A stretch of 64,000 nucleotides of DNA from Glutamicibacter creatinolyticus (GTDB lineage Bacteria > Actinomycetota > Actinomycetes > Actinomycetales > Micrococcaceae): assembly GCF_006094275.1 (NCBI RefSeq), contig NZ_CP034412.1, positions 1,860,001 through 1,924,000 on the forward strand. Reading direction: 5' to 3'. Below the pieces are notes generated by a model. The model did not search any database, was not told the DNA's origin, and was given only the letters and a program-made list of their open reading frames with translations. The translations under genes were made by a program, and so were the position numbers. Positions 43,708-55,830 of the stretch are shown in pieces (the stretch's first letter is position 1; each line of letters begins with the position of its first letter).

Positions 43708-44727
43708 CTACGAGCCGATGGCGGTGAACACTTCGTGGTAGGCCGCCGCGAGTCGCAACGGGTCGTGAACAGCACGACCGTCAGATACCCCTACTGTACC
43801 GAAAAAGACCCGGGCCCCGAGCTTTTGTGCTGCCAGCTCAAAGCGCTCCCGGTTCCCCACCTTGGATTCTTCGGCGATAATGGCGTCGAACTTCACCTCC
43901 GGCGCGTAGCGGGCAATCACCTCCAGGTGCGCGGTGCCATCCATCCCGCCGGTCTCGGCGGTATTCGTGGACAGGTTCATGGTCAGCAGCTTCTTGGCCG
44001 TCGTCGAGGCGATCGCCGAACGCATTTCGGGCAGCAGCAGGTGCGGCAGCACCGAGGTGTACCAAGAGCCCGGACCCAGCACCACCCAGTCGGCCAGGTC
44101 GATGGCTTCCAGCGCCTCGATGCACGCCGGGGCGCCTTCCGGCTCCAGGTTGACGTTGGTGACTAGGGCGTTGTTCCCGGCGGCGGCCAGATCGGCTTGC
44201 CCGTCGATGCGTCCGCGCACCAGGTTTCCGTCCTGCCCGGCCTGCAGCACCTCACCGTGGATGGTCAGCGGCACGGTACTCATCGGCAGCACCTGTCCGC
44301 GCGCGCCGAGCAGCGCCCCGGCCCAGCGCAGCCCGGCCACCGGGTCCTCCAGCAGTTCCCACAGCGCCAGGATCAGCAGGTTGCCCACCGCGTGCCCGTT
44401 CAGCGGCTCGGTCTCATTCGTCTTCGCCTCGAAACGGTGCTGCATGACGTCCCGCCACGTGCGCCCCCAGTCGTTATCGTCACATAGTGCGGCCAGCGCC
44501 ATGCGCAGATCCCCGGGAGGCAGGACCGGGAAGGATTCGCGCAGCCGCCCGGAGCTTCCCCCGTCATCGGCGACGGTGACCACCGCGGTCAGCGACGTGG
44601 TCAGTCGGCGCAGTGCCGAGAGCGACGCCGACAGCCCGTGCCCGCCGCCCAGGGCCACGACGGATGGGTTGTAGGACTTGTCTCTGCTCAGCCCCTGGAT
44701 GGGGATGGGCCCGGTTGCAAATGCCAC
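43708..44727 (-). CDS. yvcK: Gluconeogenesis factor YvcK/GlmR family (CofD-like)
   Basis: The 339-aa protein has VVALGGGHGLSASLSALRRL near residue 25, VTVADDGGSSGRLRESFPVLPPGDLRMALAAL near 50-80, and VLGPGSWYTSVLPHLLLPEM near 215. It binds UDP-GlcNAc in Bacillus and links carbon and cell wall metabolism. It lies 13 bases after rapZ and 30 bases before whiA. Confidence 0.94.
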   Translation of the reverse strand: MAFATGPIPIQGLSRDKSYNPSVVALGGGHGLSASLSALRRLTTSLTAVVTVADDGGSSGRLRESFPVLPPGDLRMALAALCDDNDWGRTWRDVMQHRFEAKTNETEPLNGHAVGNLLILALWELLEDPVAGLRWAGALLGARGQVLPMSTVPLTIHGEVLQAGQDGNLVRGRIDGQADLAAAGNNALVTNVNLEPEGAPACIEALEAIDLADWVVLGPGSWYTSVLPHLLLPEMRSAIASTTAKKLLTMNLSTNTAETGGMDGTAHLEVIARYAPEVKFDAIIAEESKVGNRERFELAAQKLGARVFFGTVGVSDGRAVHDPLRLAAAYHEVFTAIGS

Positions 44728-44740
44728 GGTTTACCGCCGC

Positions 44741-45634
44741 CTATTCCCGGCCCAGGTCACGGTGGGTGACGTTGACGCGCACGTTGGGCAGCTGGGCCAG
44801 ACGGCGGCCCAGCTCGATAGCGGTGGCTACCGAACGGTGCTTGCCGCCGGTGCAGCCCACGGCAATGGTGGCGTAGTGTTTGTTTTCACGCCGGTAGCCT
44901 TCAAAGACCGGTTCCAGGGCCTTGAGGTAGCTGACAATGAACTCCTCGGTGCCCGGGTGCTCCAGCACGTACTCGGCCACCTCGGCGTCCCGCCCGGTTT
45001 TCGGGCGCAGCTCGGGCACCCAGTGCGGGTTGGGGATGAAGCGCACGTCCGCAACGTAGTTCGCGTCGGTGGGCAGGCCGTACTTGAACCCGAAGCTCAT
45101 CACGTTCACGCGCAGGATGATCGGCCCGGAGTCGCTGAACAGTTCGTTGACCGCACGGGCCAGGTCGTGCACCGACATGTCCGAGGAGTCCAGGACCACC
45201 TCGGCGGCTTCGCGCAGCTGCGCGGTGACGTCGCGTTCCCGGCGGATGCCGTCCAGGATGCGCCCGTCGGCCTGCAGCGGGTGGGGGCGGCGGCCCTGCT
45301 CGAAGCGGCGGACCAGCACGTCGTCGTGGGCGTCCAGGTAGAACAGCCGGTAGCCCACTCCCCCGGCGGTCAGTGCGGAGAGCGCCTCACGGATTTCGGG
45401 GAACAGGTCCTTGGAGCGCACGTCCATGACCACCGCGAGCTTGGGCAGCCCGCCCTGGGAGCGGCTCATCAGTTCGGTGAGCATGCCCAGCATGGCGGGG
45501 GGAAGGTTCTCCACCACGTACCAACCGAGGTCCTCCAGGGCGTGGGCGACGGTGGTGCGCCCGGCTCCGGACATGCCGGTGACGATTACCAGTTCTGACT
45601 CGGGGGGCTTTACTGTCTCATACTCGACGGTCAT
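44741..45634 (-). CDS. rapZ: RNase adapter RapZ / nucleotide-binding protein
   Basis: The 297-aa protein has the P-loop [27 protein letters not shown] (residues about 19-45; Arg in place of the usual Lys, common in actinobacterial members), DVRSKDLF near 72 and the C-terminal [20 protein letters not shown]. In proteobacteria it controls glmZ RNA decay; the actinobacterial role is not settled. It begins 9 bases after uvrC. Confidence 0.94.
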   Translation of the reverse strand: MTVEYETVKPPESELVIVTGMSGAGRTTVAHALEDLGWYVVENLPPAMLGMLTELMSRSQGGLPKLAVVMDVRSKDLFPEIREALSALTAGGVGYRLFYLDAHDDVLVRRFEQGRRPHPLQADGRILDGIRRERDVTAQLREAAEVVLDSSDMSVHDLARAVNELFSDSGPIILRVNVMSFGFKYGLPTDANYVADVRFIPNPHWVPELRPKTGRDAEVAEYVLEHPGTEEFIVSYLKALEPVFEGYRRENKHYATIAVGCTGGKHRSVATAIELGRRLAQLPNVRVNVTHRDLGRE

Positions 45635-45643
45635 ACCTCAAGG

Positions 45644-47581
45644 CTAGTCGAGAATTTCGCCGGTCGTCATGTTGACGGCGCCGGATGACTGACCTTCCAA
45701 GGATTCTTTGATCGTTTGCGCCAGCTTTTCACCTACGCCCTTGACCTGTGTTAACTCCTCGATGCTGGCGGCGCGGATCTTCTTCATGGAACCGAAGTGC
45801 TTGCGCAGCGCGGCCTGCTTGGCTGCGCCCAGTCCGGGGATCTTGTCCAGCTCGGATTCGATCATCGACTTCGAGCGCTTCTGCCGGTGGAAGGAGATCG
45901 CGAAGCGGTGCGCCTCGTCGCGCAGGCGCTGGACCAGGTACAGGGCCGCCGAGGCGCGCGGTAGGATCACCGGGAACGGGTCATCGGGCAGCCACAGCTC
46001 CTCCAGGCGCTTGGCCAATCCCACCACCGGAATGTCATCGATCCCCAAATCGTCCAGGGCCCGCTGCGCGGCGGCCACCTGCGGCGGGCCGCCGTCAACG
46101 ATCACCAGTGAGGGCGGGTAGGCGAACTTGCGGGTTTCCGGCTCGCTGCCGTCGATCACCCCGCTGGTGAACTTCTTGGCGTCCACCTTGTCCTTCAGGT
46201 ACCGGCTGAAGCGGCGGTGGATTACGTCGTACATGCTGGCGGTGTCATCGCGGGCCGCTTCCCCGGTGATGGCGAACTTGCGGTATTCGCTCTTTTTCGG
46301 CAGCCCGTCCTCGAACACCACCATGGAGGCGACCACGTTGGTGCCCTGCGTGTGGGAGGCGTCGTAGCATTCGATGCGCAGCAGCGCATCCTCGGTGCCC
46401 AGCGCCTCCTGCAGTTCCTGCAGCGCCGCCGAACGGGTGGAGATGTCCCCGGCCCGCTTGGACTTGTGCAGCCGCAGCGCCTGTTCGGCGTTGTCCACCA
46501 CGGTCTTGGCCAGCGCCGCCTTGTCCCCGCGGCGCGCCACGCGCAGCGAGACCCGCGACCCGCGCAGTTCGCTGAGCCAGGTGGTCAGGTCGTTGATGTC
46601 CTCGGGCAGTTCGGGAACCAGGATTTCGCGCGGGATCCGGTCCGGGTGGTCCGCGTACACCTGGGTGAGCAGGTGCTCAACGAATTCGGCCATCGTGGTG
46701 TCGGTGACCTTCTCCACCACCCAGCCGCGCTGGGAGCGGATGCGCCCGTCGCGCACGTGGAAGACCTGCACGGCGGCTTCCAGCTCATCCTCGTGCACCC
46801 CGAAGATGTCGGCCTCGGTGCTTTCGGCCAGCACCACCGCGTTGCGTTCAAACACCCGCTTCAGCGCGGCAATGTCGTCACGGTAGCGGGCGGCCTGCTC
46901 GTACTCCAGCTCGGCGACGGCCTCGTTCATCTTCGTTTCCAGCTGGCGGACGAACTTGGTCGCCTCCCCGCCCATGAACGTGCACAGGTCATCGGCCAGC
47001 TGGCGGTGTTCCTCCACGCTGATCCGCCCGACGCAGGGGGCGGCGCACTTGTCGATGTACCCCAGCAGGCAGGGGCGCCCGGAGGCCTGGGCGCGGTTGA
47101 AGACCCCGGGTGAGCAGCTGCGTACCGGGAAGACGCGCAGCAGGGTGTCCAGGGTTTCGCGGATGGCCTTGGCCGGGTAGAACGGGCCGAAGTACTTCAC
47201 GCCCTTGCGCTTGTCCCCGCGCATCACCAGGGCGCGCGGGAACTTCTCGTTCATCGTCACCGCCAGGTAGGGGTAGGACTTGTCGTCCCGGAAAACGATG
47301 TTGAAGCGCGGGTTGTACTCCTTGATCCAGGTGTACTCCAGCTGCAGCGCCTCCAGTTCGGAGGCCACCACGGTCCATTCCACGCTGGCGGCGGTGAACA
47401 CCATCGCATGGGTTTTCGGGGTCAGCCGGGCCGGGTTGACGAAGTAGGAGGCCAACCGGTTGCGCAGCACCCGGGCCTTGCCCACATAGATGACCCGCCC
47501 GTGTTCGTCGCGGAAGCGGTACACCCCTGGGCGGGTGGGGATGTCCGAGGACTTGGGGCGGTAACTGGCCGGATCTGCCAT
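45644..47581 (-). CDS. uvrC: UvrABC system protein C
   Basis: The 645-aa excinuclease subunit has the GIY-YIG 3' nuclease domain (RPGVYRFRDEHGRVIYVGKARVLRNRL near residue 18), a cysteine-containing region (CLLGYIDKCAAPCVGRI near 165), the UVR helix pair, an RNase H-like 5' nuclease domain (RIECYDASHTQGTNVVASMVVFEDG near 410) and C-terminal HhH repeats (LDKIPGLGAAKQAALRKHFGSM; ELTQVKGVGEKLAQTI). It incises around lesions with UvrAB. It lies 2 bases after plsC. Confidence 0.96.
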   Translation of the reverse strand: MADPASYRPKSSDIPTRPGVYRFRDEHGRVIYVGKARVLRNRLASYFVNPARLTPKTHAMVFTAASVEWTVVASELEALQLEYTWIKEYNPRFNIVFRDDKSYPYLAVTMNEKFPRALVMRGDKRKGVKYFGPFYPAKAIRETLDTLLRVFPVRSCSPGVFNRAQASGRPCLLGYIDKCAAPCVGRISVEEHRQLADDLCTFMGGEATKFVRQLETKMNEAVAELEYEQAARYRDDIAALKRVFERNAVVLAESTEADIFGVHEDELEAAVQVFHVRDGRIRSQRGWVVEKVTDTTMAEFVEHLLTQVYADHPDRIPREILVPELPEDINDLTTWLSELRGSRVSLRVARRGDKAALAKTVVDNAEQALRLHKSKRAGDISTRSAALQELQEALGTEDALLRIECYDASHTQGTNVVASMVVFEDGLPKKSEYRKFAITGEAARDDTASMYDVIHRRFSRYLKDKVDAKKFTSGVIDGSEPETRKFAYPPSLVIVDGGPPQVAAAQRALDDLGIDDIPVVGLAKRLEELWLPDDPFPVILPRASAALYLVQRLRDEAHRFAISFHRQKRSKSMIESELDKIPGLGAAKQAALRKHFGSMKKIRAASIEELTQVKGVGEKLAQTIKESLEGQSSGAVNMTTGEILD

Positions 47582-47583
47582 GG

Positions 47584-48255
47584 CTACTTCGCGTCCGGGG
47601 GCAGCTGGTTGTAGGACTCCACCCGCTCCTGGCCGCTCAGTTCGGCGATCGCGTCCACGATCCGGTCGGTGGCCCGGCGCCGTTCGGGCAGCGGGTGCTT
47701 GCGCCCCATCTGCTCGAAGTACAACGGTTCACCGTAGTGGATGGAGAACTTGGTGGGGCGGATGCCCTTCTTGTCGGCCGGCTGCAGCTTTTCGGTGCCG
47801 ATCAGCCCGACCGGGACCACCGGCGCACCGGTGGTCAACGCCAGCCAGCCCACCCCGGTACGCCCGCGGTAGAGCCGGCCGTCCCGCGACCGGGTGCCCT
47901 CCGGGTAGATGCCGATGCCGCTGCCGGAGTCCAGCACGTCGATCAGCGAGTCCAGCGCGGCCACGCTGGCGGCCTGCTCCCCGCGCTGCACCGGGATGGA
48001 GCCGACCGATTCGAAGAAGTTCTTCATCAGCTTGCCCTTCACCCCGGGGGTGGTGAAGTACTCGGCCTTGGCGAAGAACGCGACGTCACGGGGGGTCAGG
48101 GCCTGGATGATGATCGAGTCAAGGAAGGAGAGGTGGTTGGAGGCCACAATGAACGAACCCTCGGTGGGCACGTTGGACAGCCCGGTGATCTCGGGGCGGC
48201 ACAGGGTGTGCAACGCCGCCCGGATCGATGAACGGGTCATCGTGTACAAGCTCAT
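47584..48255 (-). CDS. 1-acyl-sn-glycerol-3-phosphate acyltransferase (PlsC family)
   Basis: The 223-aa protein has the acyltransferase motif NHLSFLDS (H-x4-D) near residue 40, SVGSIPVQRG near 84 and the substrate motif YPEGTRSRDG near 117. It acylates lysophosphatidic acid or a related lipid at the membrane. It overlaps the HAD gene by 4 bases and is followed directly by uvrC. Confidence 0.9.
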   Translation of the reverse strand: MSLYTMTRSSIRAALHTLCRPEITGLSNVPTEGSFIVASNHLSFLDSIIIQALTPRDVAFFAKAEYFTTPGVKGKLMKNFFESVGSIPVQRGEQAASVAALDSLIDVLDSGSGIGIYPEGTRSRDGRLYRGRTGVGWLALTTGAPVVPVGLIGTEKLQPADKKGIRPTKFSIHYGEPLYFEQMGRKHPLPERRRATDRIVDAIAELSGQERVESYNQLPPDAK

Positions 48256-48968
48256 GGCCTGGTGCCTTCCTGTTCCAGTTCCTCATCGGCGGTGGCCGCC
48301 GGCTCCGCCCCGTTGGCCGCCGGCAGCAGCAGCGCCGCCAGCTGCTCGACGCTTTCCACGACGTGGTCGGCGACCTCAAGTTCGGCGCCCTGGGCGAAGC
48401 CCCACCGGACGCCGATGCTGCGCACCGCGTTCTCGCGGGCGGCATCCAAGTCATAATAGCGGTCCCCGACCACGACGCTGCCGGCCGGGTCCAGGTCCGC
48501 CTCACGCAGCGCGGCGGCCACGATGTGCGCCTTGCTGGAACCGTGGTTCCCGCCCTCGCCGAGGTTCCCGTGCACGGCATCGAGCAGGGGGCTCAGTTCC
48601 TGGACGTCCAGCAGCTGCCGGGCGATCGGCTCGGGTTTGGCGGTGGTGACCGCCACATGGATCCGCGCTTCGCGCAGCCGGTGCAGCAGCTCGCGGATTC
48701 CGGGGTAGACGCGGGATTCGGCCATGCCCGATTCGGCGTAGCGCTGCCGGTAGCTGGCGATCACCGCGTCAATGTTGTGCTCCCCGACCCCGTCCAGGGT
48801 GCGCAGCCCAATCTGCAGCGGCGGGCCGACCAGCGCGGCGACCCGCGCCTCCCCCGGATCCGGCAGGCCGTGGCTCACCAGCGCATGGCGGATGCCAGAG
48901 GTTATGGCTCCGGCCGGGTCCACCAGGGTCCCGTCCAGATCGAAAAGAACACTTGAAACCGACAACAT
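48252..48968 (-). CDS. HAD-family phosphatase (phosphoglycolate phosphatase-like)
   Basis: The 238-aa protein has HAD motif I LFDLDGTLVD near residue 8, a helical cap, motif II VTTAKPEPI (T-T-A-K) near 105, and motif IV VVVGDRYYDLDAARENAVRSIGV near 180. Such enzymes dephosphorylate small phosphometabolites; Gph or PpaX-like activity is likely but not fixed. The ATG at 48968 is used; a GTG one codon earlier is equally possible. It is the first gene of the leftward HAD-plsC-uvrC-rapZ-yvcK-whiA run. Confidence 0.85.
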   Translation of the reverse strand: MLSVSSVLFDLDGTLVDPAGAITSGIRHALVSHGLPDPGEARVAALVGPPLQIGLRTLDGVGEHNIDAVIASYRQRYAESGMAESRVYPGIRELLHRLREARIHVAVTTAKPEPIARQLLDVQELSPLLDAVHGNLGEGGNHGSSKAHIVAAALREADLDPAGSVVVGDRYYDLDAARENAVRSIGVRWGFAQGAELEVADHVVESVEQLAALLLPAANGAEPAATADEELEQEGTRP

Positions 48969-49059
48969 CACCTAGTCATTCTCGCATGCCCGCGCCCCGG
49001 CCCCGGCCATCCATGCCCGTGGGGGCATACGCAGGTGGCGCTGGCGGGCCGGGCGCCGG

Positions 49060-51933
<2,874 letters not shown>

Positions 51934-51939
51934 CAGCCC

Positions 51940-51945
51940 ATACTA
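51940..51945 (-). promoter_or_regulatory. -10 element of the leaderless uvrA promoter
   Basis: Read leftward, TAGTAT ends 6 bases before the uvrA GTG, so transcription should start at the start codon. Confidence 0.6.
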
Positions 51946-51946
51946 A

Positions 51947-51962
51947 TCGAAAACTGGTTCGA
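51947..51962. promoter_or_regulatory. LexA (SOS) box upstream of uvrA
   Basis: TCGAAA-ACTG-GTTCGA matches the actinobacterial and Gram-positive LexA site TCGAAC-N4-GTTCGA except for one base. It lies directly upstream of the -10, where LexA would block RNA polymerase. uvrA is a classic SOS gene. Confidence 0.85.
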
Positions 51963-52029
51963 ATAAGAGTGCCGTTGGGCACATCTTCCGGTGACGTGTC
52001 CCGCTCCCGGCGAGCGCCGCCGGCAGGCG

Positions 52030-53649
52030 CTACCGCTGCGTTTGCCGGGGCACGTCGGGCTCGCCCGGAGCCGGTTCGGCCGGCGGCATCCGGTAGGCGG
52101 TCATCCCCTGGGGCCCGGCCAGCACCACCACCTGCTGCTGGTCGTGCCCGGTGCGCACGAACTCGGCGTAGCGCGGCGGCACTGTGCCGGGTTTGAGGGT
52201 GTCGCGGTCGCAGGGGTGGATCGCGTCCTCGCCGTTGAGGTAGCGCGGCTCCCGGTCCCCGGGGATCGGCAATTCCAGCGTTTCACGCGCCGTCGTGCAC
52301 AGCACGCTCTGGCCCAGCACCTGCCCCAGTTCGCGTACGTTTCCGGTGGCGATCTCAATGGCGCGCCACCCCTGGGGCAGCGGCAGGATGGCGTGTTCGG
52401 TGTCGGACAGGATCCGTGCCCGCGGTTTGATCAGCTCCCGGGTGCGCTTCAGCTCCGGCAGCCCGTGGCTCCACTGTTCGGCGCCGGTGCGGGCGTCCAG
52501 GGCGGTGACCCGCCATTTCAGGCCGGTGAGCACGCTTTGGCGGGTGTCGCTGTCCGATTCGAGGATGGAGGACATGCCGCTGTCGATGGTGCACAGCACC
52601 ACGGTGCGCCGTGCGTCGGTGACCCAGTCGGTGAAGATCCCCTGGCAGTAGGCTTCCGCCCCGGGCTGGCGCCACAGCACCGTGCCGCTGGCCGCGTCCA
52701 CCCCGATGCTCATGTAGTCGCTGGCCAGATCGAGCAGGTAGGTGCCGCTACTGGCCCGGTTGTGGGCGCGCGAACCGCTGCCGATCAGCGTGTCGGACGG
52801 TTCGCTGGCCAGGGTCCAGGTCCATCCGGAGTCGGAGGAGTACCCGGTGGCGAACGCCTTCTCGTAGGGCTGCTTCCAGAGGATTTTGCCGTTCCGGGCG
52901 TAGGCGAGCTGTTCCTTGTTTGGCCCGCGCTGCCCGGTGGCCGACAGCCCGTGCCCCAGCAGGCGGGAGTCCTCATCCGGCAGGGGCACCGGCAGCTGGG
53001 CGGGCGGCACCGCTGTCCAGCTGCCGCCGCTCGCGTCGAAGCGGTATTGCCTCGCCCCGCGCCGGTTGACCGAGTCGTTGGTGCCCTCGGTGCACCAGCT
53101 GGTGGCGCAGGGCTGGGGCCTGCTCCCCCAGTAGTGTTCGCCCCACCCCGGTGCCAGCTGCCGGCCGGTGTCGGTGTTCAGCACCACTAGTCGGGCGCCC
53201 TGCTGCCCGTCGGGGATCTGCACGGCCACCGTGTCCTGCCCGCCGATGCTCACGCTGTCCAATCCCACCGGCACCCCGGAGGGGTCATTGCCCGGGTAGG
53301 CCCGGCGCTGCCAGGCCAGTTTGCCGCTGTGCAGCTCCCGTGCGGTGAGGTACAGCTTGTTCTTTTCATGGGTGTACGCCAGCACCCGTTGGCCGACCAC
53401 GAGGCTCTGGCTGAGCAGCGCATCCTGGCTGTCCCACAGTTTGGTGGCCGGTTTCGCCAGGCGCTCGGCCTGCGCCGCCGCCTGGCGCTCCCGGTCGGGC
53501 TGCCCGCCGTCCTGCCCGGCCACGCAGCCGGTGAAGGCCAGCGTGCCGGCCAGTGCGGCGGCCAAAAACAGCGGGGCCCGTGTGCCCCGGTGCGGGGGTG
53601 CGGCGGCAGCTTCGGGCGGGGCGGCGGTGGCGGCTGGACTGCGGTGCAT
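52030..53649 (-). CDS. Lipoprotein with PQQ-like beta-propeller repeats
   Basis: The 539-aa protein has an N-terminal hydrophobic stretch and lipobox LAFTGC with the lipidated Cys near residue 42, preceded by a long Ala/Pro-rich cytosolic lead. The rest shows repeated strands of the type G-x-V-L-W-R-Q and G-A-E-Q-W-S-H, as in PQQ-like or quinoprotein propellers (SGTVLWRQPG, TGAEQWSHGL, NGKILWKQPY). It is probably exported and membrane-anchored. Function unknown. It is transcribed ahead of uvrA but separated by the uvrA promoter. Confidence 0.75.
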   Translation of the reverse strand: MHRSPAATAAPPEAAAAPPHRGTRAPLFLAAALAGTLAFTGCVAGQDGGQPDRERQAAAQAERLAKPATKLWDSQDALLSQSLVVGQRVLAYTHEKNKLYLTARELHSGKLAWQRRAYPGNDPSGVPVGLDSVSIGGQDTVAVQIPDGQQGARLVVLNTDTGRQLAPGWGEHYWGSRPQPCATSWCTEGTNDSVNRRGARQYRFDASGGSWTAVPPAQLPVPLPDEDSRLLGHGLSATGQRGPNKEQLAYARNGKILWKQPYEKAFATGYSSDSGWTWTLASEPSDTLIGSGSRAHNRASSGTYLLDLASDYMSIGVDAASGTVLWRQPGAEAYCQGIFTDWVTDARRTVVLCTIDSGMSSILESDSDTRQSVLTGLKWRVTALDARTGAEQWSHGLPELKRTRELIKPRARILSDTEHAILPLPQGWRAIEIATGNVRELGQVLGQSVLCTTARETLELPIPGDREPRYLNGEDAIHPCDRDTLKPGTVPPRYAEFVRTGHDQQQVVVLAGPQGMTAYRMPPAEPAPGEPDVPRQTQR

Positions 53650-53812
53650 GATGGCCCTCCTGGTTCACCGGCGGGGCCGGTGCTGATCGGTGGGCTCATC
53701 CTATGGCGGGGAAAAAATCTGTGCGGAGGATATCCACAGCCGGGGCCTGCCGCCGGTCCGCCGGGGGTGGGAGGTGGGGCCGCAAGCCGGTCCGGCGGGC
53801 CGGCCGGGGACC

Positions 53813-54208
53813 CTAGCGCGGCAGCGAGCTGAAGGCGGCGCGCAGGTACTGTATCGCCTTATCCTCGGTGACGTTCCACAGCTGGCAGGCCCGGGCCAGG
53901 TCGGCGGCGGCGTCGGTGACCTCCTGCACGCCGCGTTCGGCGCTGGCCTGCACGATGGTGCCGTGCCGTCCCCGGGTGACCACCGCGCCCTGGGCCTCGA
54001 GCTCCTTGTACACCTTGGCGACCGTGTTCGTGGCCAGGGACAGCTGCTCGGCCAGGGCCCGCACGGAGGGCAGCTTGGTTCCCGGGGCGAGCTTGCCCCC
54101 GGCGATCGCCGCCAGGATCTGTTCGCGCACCTGCTGGTAGGGGGCGGTGGGATCCTGCGCGTCGATCGTGATGAACCCGAGGCTGTCCATGGCTGCTGTC
54201 ACTTCCAT
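53813..54208 (-). CDS. GntR-family regulator, short YtrA type
   Basis: The protein (131 aa from 54208, or 125 aa from ATG 54190) has only a GntR winged helix (YQQVREQILAAIAGGKLAPGTKLPSVRALAEQLSLATNTVAKVYKELEAQGAVVTRGRHGTIV) and a short helical tail of about 50 residues. This fits the YtrA class that lacks a ligand domain and often controls an adjacent transporter; none is present here. The gene is divergent from the MBL hydrolase. The start is ambiguous. Confidence 0.85.
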   Translation of the reverse strand: MEVTAAMDSLGFITIDAQDPTAPYQQVREQILAAIAGGKLAPGTKLPSVRALAEQLSLATNTVAKVYKELEAQGAVVTRGRHGTIVQASAERGVQEVTDAAADLARACQLWNVTEDKAIQYLRAAFSSLPR

Positions 54209-54281
54209 TTCATCGAAAAGCTAAATCGTTGTTCCCTTGAGCCTATCGCCTTGCCCCGGGTGCCGGACGTAGGGTGGGGGC

Positions 54282-54935
54282 ATGAATACCTTGGATCTTG
54301 ACGACGTGATCATTCGCCAGATAAGCGTTTCCGACATGGACAACAACGTCTACCTGCTCACCGAGAAAGCCAGCGGCAAGCAGCTGCTGGTGGACGCGGC
54401 CGATGACTGGTCGGCGATCTCGGCGATGATCGAGCAGGCCGCCGGGGACGGGCCCGAACCGGAGCTGGTGGGCATCGCCACCACCCACCAGCATTGGGAC
54501 CATGTGCGGGCGCTGTCCCAGGCGCATCAGGCGCACCCGGTGCCGACCTACGCCGGGGCCGAGGATGCGGCGCAGATCGAGCAGCATAGCGGGGTGGCGA
54601 CCAGCAACCCGGTCAAGCACGGGGACCGGCTGCCGCTGGGGGACGTGGTGATCGACTGCGTGCACCTGCGCGGGCACACCCCCGGTTCGATCGCCTACGT
54701 GGTGCGGGATTCCTCGGGCAGGATCGCGATCCTCAGCGGGGATTCGCTCTTCCCCGGCGGAGTGGGCAACACCGGGGAAGATCCCCAGCGTTTCATGCAG
54801 CTGTTCGCCGATGTCAGTGAGCGGCTCTTTGGCGCCTACCCGGATGAGGCGGTGGTGCTGCCCGGGCATGGGGATTCCACCACCCTGGGCCAGGAGCGCC
54901 CGCACCTGGAGGAATGGCAGGAACGCGGCTGGTAG
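54282..54935 (+). CDS. Metallo-beta-lactamase-fold hydrolase (glyoxalase II-like)
   Basis: The 217-aa protein has the metal motif TTHQHWDHV (H-x-H-x-D-H) near residue 65, HLRGHTPGSIAY with a third His near 127, the bridging Asp in LSGDSLFPGG near 150 and VVLPGHGDSTTLG near 195. This order is that of glyoxalase II-like and persulfide-dioxygenase-like MBL proteins. Substrate unknown. A single gene between the GntR regulator and the methyltransferase. Confidence 0.85.
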   Translation: MNTLDLDDVIIRQISVSDMDNNVYLLTEKASGKQLLVDAADDWSAISAMIEQAAGDGPEPELVGIATTHQHWDHVRALSQAHQAHPVPTYAGAEDAAQIEQHSGVATSNPVKHGDRLPLGDVVIDCVHLRGHTPGSIAYVVRDSSGRIAILSGDSLFPGGVGNTGEDPQRFMQLFADVSERLFGAYPDEAVVLPGHGDSTTLGQERPHLEEWQERGW

Positions 54936-54950
54936 CCGGCCCGGGACCGG

Positions 54951-55754
54951 CTAGCTTCCCGGCCGTCCGAGCTTCTGCCCGACCATGAAGATCCGGCGGA
55001 ACGGGAAGTTGGTCAGCTGCTGCCCGCCGGCGACCTCGATGCGCCGGTAGTGCCCGCCGACCGCCTGGCGGTAGTCGTCTTCGAAGCGCCGGTAGTCCTC
55101 CGGGTCCAGAGCGGCCTTCACCGGCAGCAGGGCGGTGCCGCGCACCCAGTCCAGGATCGGGTCGCTGCCGGTGAGCAGCTGCTGGTAGCTGGTCTCCCAC
55201 ACGTCGGCGGTGAACCCTTCCTCAATCAGCAGCCGCTGGTAGTCCGCCGGCGCGGCGACCGCGTCGGCGCGGCGCAGCACCCCGGCCAGCTTGGCGGACC
55301 AGTCGGGGCGTTCGGCGACCTGGCGCATCACCGCGTGGGAGGGCGAGTCGAAGTTGCCCGGCACCTGGATGGCGATGGCCGCCTCGCTTTCCAGCTGCCG
55401 CAGCCAGCCCCGCAGCAGCTGCAGGTGCCCGGGGATCCACTGCAGCATGGCGTTGGAGAACAGCAGGTCGATCGTGTCATCGGCCTGCCACGAGGTGGCG
55501 TCGGCCAGCTCAAAGCGCAGGTTCGGCGGGTTGTCTCCGGCGTGGGCGGTGTCAATCATCTGCCGGGAAGAGTCCAGTCCCAGCACCAGCGCCTCGGGCC
55601 AGCGTTCGGCCAGCAGCCTGGTCATGTTCCCCGGCCCGCAGCCCAGGTCCACGATTTTCTTTGGCGCCAGGTGCTCCACCCGCGCCATCAAATCCAGGTA
55701 GGGCCGCCCCCGGTAGTCGGCGAATTCGGTGTATGTGCTCGGCTCCCACTTCAT
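54951..55754 (-). CDS. tam: Trans-aconitate 2-methyltransferase-like SAM enzyme
   Basis: The 267-aa protein has the class I SAM motif IVDLGCGPGNMTRLLAERWP near residue 35, LGLDSSRQMI, and FSNAMLQWIPGHLQLL near 100, plus IQVPGNFDSPSHAVMRQVAE near 133, a pattern typical of Tam enzymes that methylate trans-aconitate. It is convergent with the MBL gene and divergent from the helicase gene. Confidence 0.85.
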   Translation of the reverse strand: MKWEPSTYTEFADYRGRPYLDLMARVEHLAPKKIVDLGCGPGNMTRLLAERWPEALVLGLDSSRQMIDTAHAGDNPPNLRFELADATSWQADDTIDLLFSNAMLQWIPGHLQLLRGWLRQLESEAAIAIQVPGNFDSPSHAVMRQVAERPDWSAKLAGVLRRADAVAAPADYQRLLIEEGFTADVWETSYQQLLTGSDPILDWVRGTALLPVKAALDPEDYRRFEDDYRQAVGGHYRRIEVAGGQQLTNFPFRRIFMVGQKLGRPGS

Positions 55755-55830
55755 AACCTAAGTTTATTGCCGCACACTGCGCCACGACTAGGGTCTGTTA
55801 ACAGTTCGCAACCGTTAGGCTGGAAGCATC

